This document shows, in pieces, positions 59,618-64,000 of a DNA stretch of 64,000 nt. The DNA comes from Microcaldota archaeon (GTDB taxonomy: Archaea > Micrarchaeota > Micrarchaeia > Micrarchaeales > Micrarchaeaceae). Location of the stretch: positions 78,541-142,540 of the forward strand of contig JAJZOR010000001.1 of assembly GCA_021811435.1 (NCBI GenBank), in the 5' to 3' direction. Numbering within the stretch: the first letter of the stretch is position 1; the number at the start of each line of letters is the position of its first letter. The notes under the pieces were generated by a model. The model was not told where the DNA came from. It was given only the letters and a program-made list of their open reading frames with translations, and searched no databases. A program made the translations under genes and the position numbers.

Positions 59618-60697
59618 ATGGAGCAGATAATCGTGCCAAAGGGACTCGATGGCGTCATAGTGGATGACAGCGCCATATGCACCGCGGACAGCGAGACCGG
59701 GCAGCTTATCTATAGGGGCTACAGCGCCACGGAACTCGCGGAAAAGGCGACTTTCGAGCAGGCCGCATACCTTATAGTTTACGGCCGTATGCCTAGCGCA
59801 GAGGAGCTTTCCGGTTTTTCCGCTTTCCTAAAGGCAAACGCAAACATAAGCGATAACACGAAGAAGATCATGGCCCTTATGCCGAAAGACACCGAGCTTA
59901 TCGACCTCATGAGGTCCGTAGTTTCGCTTGAGCCCAACAATGGTACAAAAACGGATTCTATCCTATTGGAGATAGCCGCCAAGATGCCGCGGATAGCTGG
60001 CGACGGCAGCAGGATCCTGAAAGGTGCCGAAACGCTAGGAGAAATCGAAGGTGGCTACGCTGAGCGCTTCTACTACCTACTCACTGGAAAGAAAGACAGC
60101 ACCTCAGCAAAGTATCTCGAGAGGCTCCTCATACTGTACATGGAACATGAACTGAACGCCTCGACTTTCGCATTGAGGGTCACAGCATCCACGCTAGCTG
60201 ACCCGCGCGCCGCGATGACAACGGCTCTCGCCACAATAAAAGGGCCCCTGCATGGCGGGGCTAACGATCAGATACTCAATTATATGGTGAAGATGGGGAC
60301 CAAGGGCGATGCCGTGAAATTTGTAGATGACAAACTTGCAAGGAGGGAGAAGATAATGGGCTTCGGGCACCGCATCTACAAGAAAGTCGACCCTAGAGCG
60401 CAGTTCATGAAGGGTGAACTCAAATCCCTCTCAAGGATGAAGCATGCCGAGAAGATTTATGAGATGGCCGTCACAATAGAGGAAACGGTGTGGGATAGGA
60501 AGAAACTTCCCGCCAATCTGGACTTTTATGCCGCGCTCTGTATGTACATGCTCGGCATAGAGCACACGTTTTACACCCCTATATTCGCTTCTTCAAGGGC
60601 GTTCGGATGGTCGGCCCACTATATGGAGCAGATCACAAACAACAAGCTGATAAGGCCGGACTCGAAATATGTAGGCTATAGAGGATTAAGGCTTTAG
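59618..60697 (+). CDS. prpC: Citrate / 2-methylcitrate synthase
   Basis: Condenses oxaloacetate with propionyl-CoA or acetyl-CoA. The 359-residue type II-like archaeal/Gram-positive citrate synthase has ELNASTFALRV, the His of GPLHGGAND, GFGHRIYKKVDPRA and a final Asp-containing loop. Its place after prpD and prpB favours the 2-methylcitrate role, but such enzymes usually accept both substrates and it may serve the citric acid cycle too. Confidence 0.9.
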   Translation: MEQIIVPKGLDGVIVDDSAICTADSETGQLIYRGYSATELAEKATFEQAAYLIVYGRMPSAEELSGFSAFLKANANISDNTKKIMALMPKDTELIDLMRSVVSLEPNNGTKTDSILLEIAAKMPRIAGDGSRILKGAETLGEIEGGYAERFYYLLTGKKDSTSAKYLERLLILYMEHELNASTFALRVTASTLADPRAAMTTALATIKGPLHGGANDQILNYMVKMGTKGDAVKFVDDKLARREKIMGFGHRIYKKVDPRAQFMKGELKSLSRMKHAEKIYEMAVTIEETVWDRKKLPANLDFYAALCMYMLGIEHTFYTPIFASSRAFGWSAHYMEQITNNKLIRPDSKYVGYRGLRL

Positions 60698-60750
60698 CAG
60701 GTGTTCGACTAACTAGTAAAGATTTTATTTTTTAGGTGCTCTATAGTTTC

Positions 60751-61230
60751 ATGTCAGTCCTCAGCGCTCTTTTGAAAGGCTTCGTCATGCTGGCGGCCAT
60801 AACGCTGCTTTTTTACTACCTGCTCCAGTCCGGCTTCATAAGCAAGCTGCTATACCAGAATCCCATAACAGGCAACGCAATACCGATACCGACGCTGCTT
60901 CAAAACGCTTCGCATTATTACGGCAGGCACGTTCAGGTCATAGGGACGCTGCTGGCTAATCCTTCGGCCCAATACAACCTTTATCCCTTCATCGGCAGCC
61001 CGAACTGGGTGGCGCTGTACAACGTTTCCCAAAGGCTACCTGTGTACGGCTACAATTATTCCGTTTCAGGCGTATTAAATTCTACAATCTCGACGTCCAC
61101 ATGCACCACCAAACAGGTTAATTGCACCATCCAGATAGGGAGCACGGGCAACAACAAATGCACCACAATAGTGAACTGCACGCATACCGTTTACTACATA
61201 GAAGTAACTAACATGACGCGGTTGCCTTGA
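60751..61230 (+). CDS. Membrane-anchored extracellular protein with OB-like domain
   Basis: A 159-residue protein, N-terminal membrane anchor (about residues 8-26, LLKGFVMLAAITLLFYYLLQ), then an external domain. The order YYGRHVQVIGTLL, WVALYN, YNYSVSGVLN and a final YYIEVTN could be the strands of a small OB-type beta barrel. Four Cys lie in a loop, and there are several N-x-S/T sites. A GTG at 60736 is an alternative start. It follows the synthase by about 50 bases and could be read through from that operon. Confidence 0.55.
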   Translation: MSVLSALLKGFVMLAAITLLFYYLLQSGFISKLLYQNPITGNAIPIPTLLQNASHYYGRHVQVIGTLLANPSAQYNLYPFIGSPNWVALYNVSQRLPVYGYNYSVSGVLNSTISTSTCTTKQVNCTIQIGSTGNNKCTTIVNCTHTVYYIEVTNMTRLP

Positions 61231-61267
61231 AACAAGGCGTACAGCAACAGATAGCAGCCTATTCAAA

Positions 61268-61930
61268 TTAGAGCTTCGCAGTGCTGCATAGTTTTTTGAA
61301 ATCCTTTATGGACTTCCTCATATCCCCCGAATCGAATATGGCGCTGCCTGCTATAAGCTCGTCGACTCCGGCATTTATCGCCTTAAGGCCCGTATTCAGA
61401 TTTATACCGCCGTCAATCCCTATCCTGACCCCACTTTTTCCGCGCTCTTTAGCCCGGCGTATCTTGTCTAGCGCGGAGGGCATGAATTTCTGGCCTCCGA
61501 AGCCAGGATGCACCCCCATAACAAGCAGCATATCGGCGTATTCCATGCTTCCTAGCGCGCTACTGATCGGAGTTTCGGGGTTTACTGCTATGCCCGCCTC
61601 CTTGTTGAGCTTCCCTATCGCTTTAAGCGTCCTGCTGACGGAGTGCTTTGCCTCATAATGCACGATGAGCGTATCGGATCCGGCATCGGCGAACCGCTTG
61701 ACATACAAGTCCGGCCTCTCTATCATCAGATGGGTTTCGAAAGGCAGGTCTGTCGCACCGCGTATGGATCTTATTAAGTCCGGGCCGAACGTTAGATTGG
61801 GGACGAAGTGGCCGTCCATAACGTCTATGTGTATCCTATCGGCGCCATAGCGCTCCAGCCTCTTTACCTCGCCTCTCATATCACCGAAATCAGCTGATAG
61901 TATGGATGGCGCGATCTCTATTCTTCTCAT
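61268..61930 (-). CDS. rpe: Ribulose-phosphate 3-epimerase
   Basis: Interconverts ribulose 5-phosphate and xylulose 5-phosphate. The 220-residue TIM barrel has IAPSILSADFGD, RIHIDVMDGHFVPNLTFGP, VHPGFGGQKFMP and IGIDGGIN, the complete set of active-site motifs. The enzyme is uncommon in archaea, which often lack a pentose phosphate cycle. ATG at 61930 follows CGTGCTTGAG; an upstream start at 61957 adds a non-family leader. It converges with the preceding gene. Confidence 0.94.
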   Translation of the reverse strand: MRRIEIAPSILSADFGDMRGEVKRLERYGADRIHIDVMDGHFVPNLTFGPDLIRSIRGATDLPFETHLMIERPDLYVKRFADAGSDTLIVHYEAKHSVSRTLKAIGKLNKEAGIAVNPETPISSALGSMEYADMLLVMGVHPGFGGQKFMPSALDKIRRAKERGKSGVRIGIDGGINLNTGLKAINAGVDELIAGSAIFDSGDMRKSIKDFKKLCSTAKL

Positions 61931-62087
61931 CTCAAGCACGTTTATTAATTGTGTCAAAGAGCTTAAAGTGATTGACGTTTAGTGACAATGGCAGATCCCT
62001 CGGTTCGCTTGGATTTATTGTACCGCAATGGCTCTTCATCTGCAGCCCAATAAGCTGTAGCGCTAAACGCATATGCTTTTCGTAGAC

Positions 62088-63181
62088 TCAATGCAAAAAT
62101 CCTGCGCAAGATGCGCTTATTTTTATAGCCAACCGCAAAAGTAATTGGACTTGGAAGCTTAATAACGCCCCTATCGGGATTAGGGAGGCGACGCTTTTTA
62201 CCACATAGGGTTTCAGGCGCCGTACGAACCAACTCAACTTCATCGCGAGTCGTTTCCCCTCTTCAAATTCGTGGTTGTTCAGAAACTTCCTCCGGTCATA
62301 GCATCACACCAGTTCCTGTGGATTCAAGTCCGGAGAATGCGCCGGCATCCACCTAAGCTTCACTTTCTGGTGCAATAACAACCAAAGCTTTACAAGTTTC
62401 GACTTATGGGCAGGTCCGTTGTCGAGATAAATCCATATTCCCCGTTTGTTTCGATATGCATTCGCAACTTTTCCCAGGAACTTTACTATGGCCGGCGCAT
62501 TTGCAAATTTTGTGGCCAGTTGTATGCGCCTGCCGCCCAGAGGATCCGTAGCGCCGAAGATGTTAGCCTCTCTTTGTGCGACTGCTTTGCCTTCACTATG
62601 AGCCGCTGGTTGAACGTCCACCCATAACCCTTGTGCGGCGATATGCCTGCTGACGTCTCTTCTTGGAACAAGAGCGCAATATCGTCGGCAATCCCTTGGA
62701 AGTCCTTCAAGAACTGGATTGCAAACTCCCTCTGTTTTTTTAGATCAGCCTCCCTGTATTCGATTTGCGCCTTGACATAATGCGCCCATCCCAAGAAGCG
62801 CGTTCCTTATCGCGTCTTCCGATATGCTTTTCCCTTGCAGGAGGTAATGCCTACGGAGTTCTTTGCAGTCCCAAGAACTTGCGTTTATCCCATGCGTCTT
62901 AGGGTCGTTCTCATCTATCAGGTGCTTCAGGTCTTTCTTTTCCACCCATGTAAACTACGGCGGTCTTCTACTCTTCGGTTTGTTTTATAGGGTCCCTTCG
63001 TCTTCCCATTTCTTTATCCACACGTAGATCGAAGATTCGTCAACGCAGAATATTTCTGCTACCAAGGAGACCTCATATCCTTTACTCACTGCATGAAGTG
63101 CAAGATATCTGTCGTGCCCCTTCGGAATAGTGATTTCACTTTCGCAAGTTTTTGGAGAAGAAGTCGATCTTCTTCCAACAT
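62088..63181 (-). pseudogene. Broken IS630-family transposase
   Basis: Pieces of one transposase lie in order in different frames: MLEEDRLLLQKLAKVKSLF from ATG 63181, then HDRYLALHAVSKGYEVSLVA and VDESSIYVWIKKWEDEG (helix-turn-helix), KDLKHLIDENDPKTHG and WDCKELRRHYLLQGKSISED, FQGIADDIALLFQEETS, TNPLGGRR-like, IWIYLDNGPAHKSKLV and MPAHSPDLNPQEL (DDE catalytic parts). At least three frameshifts separate them. After NPQELV a TGA stands where the family has Trp, and the frame goes on to 62088. The gene is inactive. Confidence 0.85.
63114..63144 (-). repeat. 31-bp sequence shared with prpD (inverted copy 2)
   Basis: The minus strand here is identical over 31 bases to prpD 58505-58535 and differs right after on both sides. 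Here it falls in the first helix of the dead transposase, exactly where the frame is lost (after KVKSLFRRG). The two copies are inverted relative to each other and 4.6 kb apart. Confidence 0.9.
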
Positions 63182-63765
63182 GAACCGTCGCCGTAGTAAG
63201 ATTAGATGAAAAGAACTTTCTTACTTTCTGTCGAAAAACATTATCTATGAGAACGAATAGGAATACGACTGCCAGATGCAATCGTATTCGTTCGCCGGTT
63301 TGTAATTGTATCATGAACCACCCCACATATATCCCTTTCTTGCATTCACTGGTTTGCAGCTAACGACAATCATCTATTCGGGCTCGAGGCCCATTCGGGT
63401 AGTCGTTGAGGCCCCCAGTCAGCGGAAGGCTATAATCAGTTACTTCGCGGCCAACTACTGAAATCTATTGCTATATTCATATTCACACCAGTTGTACATT
63501 ACACTGCAACATTATCTGACTTGTTACAGTGTCAGGTGATAGGAGGGGTTAAACATGTCAGACCCTACAGTAACAACTAACTAATCGTATGTAGGTCGCA
63601 TTCAAGTCGCCACATGAACATTCTCCTACATACTACTTGAAGACGGGATACAAAATCCTGCGGATAGAAACGTTACCTGAATGGTAACGCCTTCCCCTAA
63701 GTAAGTTTATTAAACTCTTGCTGCTAATCATGATTGTGTGACAGCAGCACTAGGGTCTGTTATCT
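63182..63765. other. Gap with hairpins before the pilin gene
   Basis: There is no supported gene of normal size. GTATGTAGG (63587-63595) pairs perfectly with CCTACATAC (63625-63633), and CGTTACC (63671-63677) with GGTAACG (63683-63689) around a 5-base loop. TGTTAC (63532-63537) can pair with GTAACA (63570-63575). A strong ribosome-like sequence (AGGTGATAGGAGGGGTT) is followed by a nine-codon open frame (63555-63584). The block may be an end of a lost mobile element, a small RNA locus or an untranslated control region of the pilin gene. Confidence 0.4.
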
Positions 63766-64000
63766 ACGGTTTGCAAAAAACGCACAGCTAAACAAAAACC
63801 CAACAGAGCCCAGTCATCGATGGAGTACCTGATGACCTACGGATGGGCCATACTCGTCATCGCCATTATCGCGGGGATATTGTTCGCGCTTGGCATATTC
63901 GGCCAGTCCTCATCCGGCCTCCCGAACGGCTGCACGCCGCAGACCGGGTTCATATGCGCCAACCCGTCGTACACCCCCAACGGCATAGTCCTGACGGTCG
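63766..64000 (+). CDS. Type IV pilin-like protein with class III signal peptide, partial
   Basis: The gene runs off the window. It has a basic leader (KKRTAKQKPNRAQ), then SSMEYLMTYGWAILVIAIIA and GILFALGIF, that is, a prepilin cleavage region followed by the hydrophobic helix of an archaeal type IV pilin or archaellin-like subunit, and then a Cys-containing ectodomain. The in-frame ATG (63820) lies inside the leader, so the real start is upstream. The frame opens after TAG at 63751, and only CTG 63757 and ACG 63766 are near-start codons. A TTG at 63771 opens another frame. The start is therefore uncertain. Confidence 0.7.

Noticed and set aside
62088..62306. UGA read as tryptophan (recoding)
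   Set aside because: TGA is used as the stop of many intact genes here (for example thermosome, tmk, pyrH), so a single TGA in a gene with frameshifts is simple decay.
63771..63790. TTG start giving MQKTHS for the pilin gene
   Set aside because: That frame stops after six codons. The basic leader and signal peptide are open in another frame without a shift.
1..64000. CRISPR arrays, rRNA genes and intact insertion sequences
   Set aside because: No regular repeat-spacer pattern, no rRNA signature and no complete transposase were seen on reading both strands.

Overview
The window looks like part of the chromosome of a small DPANN archaeon, most probably a Micrarchaeota (ARMAN-2 / Micrarchaeum-like) member. 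The information machinery is archaeal: L34e, L14e, L44e, histone, TBP-like protein, TFE, aIF2alpha, RadA, SRP54, SecY, thermosome, prefoldin, deoxyhypusine synthase, Dph5, RNase P RNA and an initiator tRNA with A1:U72. The tRNA-splicing endonuclease is a single long chain of about 395 residues, as described for ARMAN-2, and one tRNA carries an intron in its T loop. Genes are tightly packed. Most have a Shine-Dalgarno core of the form GGTGAT or GGTGTT about 3 nt before the start codon.

Layout. 1-4800: thermosome end, a surface protein, then a nucleotide-kinase and ribosomal block (tmk, adkA, a DUF106/EMC3-like protein, L34e, cmk, L14e). 4865-10403: a proteasome-like Ntn hydrolase, ankyrin and zinc proteins, Mre11, a DHH phosphoesterase and prefoldin. 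10430-12860: nuoABCD. 12978-25638: DtdA, a large surface protein, an Lhr-type helicase, histone, BofA-like protein, RNase P RNA, histidine phosphatase, ThrRS, SecY, TatD and intron-bearing tRNA-Arg. 25664-32526: winged-helix protein, TPR-AAA ATPase, DRG GTPase, a 17-residue basic peptide, SRP54, a glycosyltransferase and a one-repeat TBP-like protein. 32734-40798: a geranylgeranyl reductase and nuoHIJKLMN. With nuoABCD this gives an 11-subunit complex I lacking NuoEFG.

40892-42818: a transporter followed by a decayed stretch with a pilin relic and a dead IS605-type TnpB. 42819-57166: aCPSF2-type nuclease, UMP kinase, deoxyhypusine synthase, peroxiredoxin, PAC2, aIF2alpha, L44e, a probable GINS subunit, TFE, a candidate small RNA, RadA, Dph5, EndA and HMG-CoA reductase. 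57351-60697: a methylcitrate-cycle operon (prpD, prpB, citrate/methylcitrate synthase). 60751-64000: a membrane-anchored protein, ribulose-phosphate epimerase, a wrecked IS630 transposase, a hairpin-rich stretch and the start of a type IV pilin-like gene.

The most unusual signals are: housekeeping genes whose only sensible start, placed exactly downstream of the Shine-Dalgarno core, is ACG, ATA or ATC (tmk, tbp-like, lhr, histidine phosphatase); an Ntn hydrolase with the full Thr1/Asp17/Lys33 proteasome triad and a long coiled-coil tail; a single-repeat TBP-like protein; a T-loop tRNA intron with a textbook bulge-helix-bulge; a 31-bp perfect inverted copy shared by prpD and the dead IS630 transposase; and several compact unannotated RNA candidates. 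Everything here was read by eye from the sequence. No database search was run.
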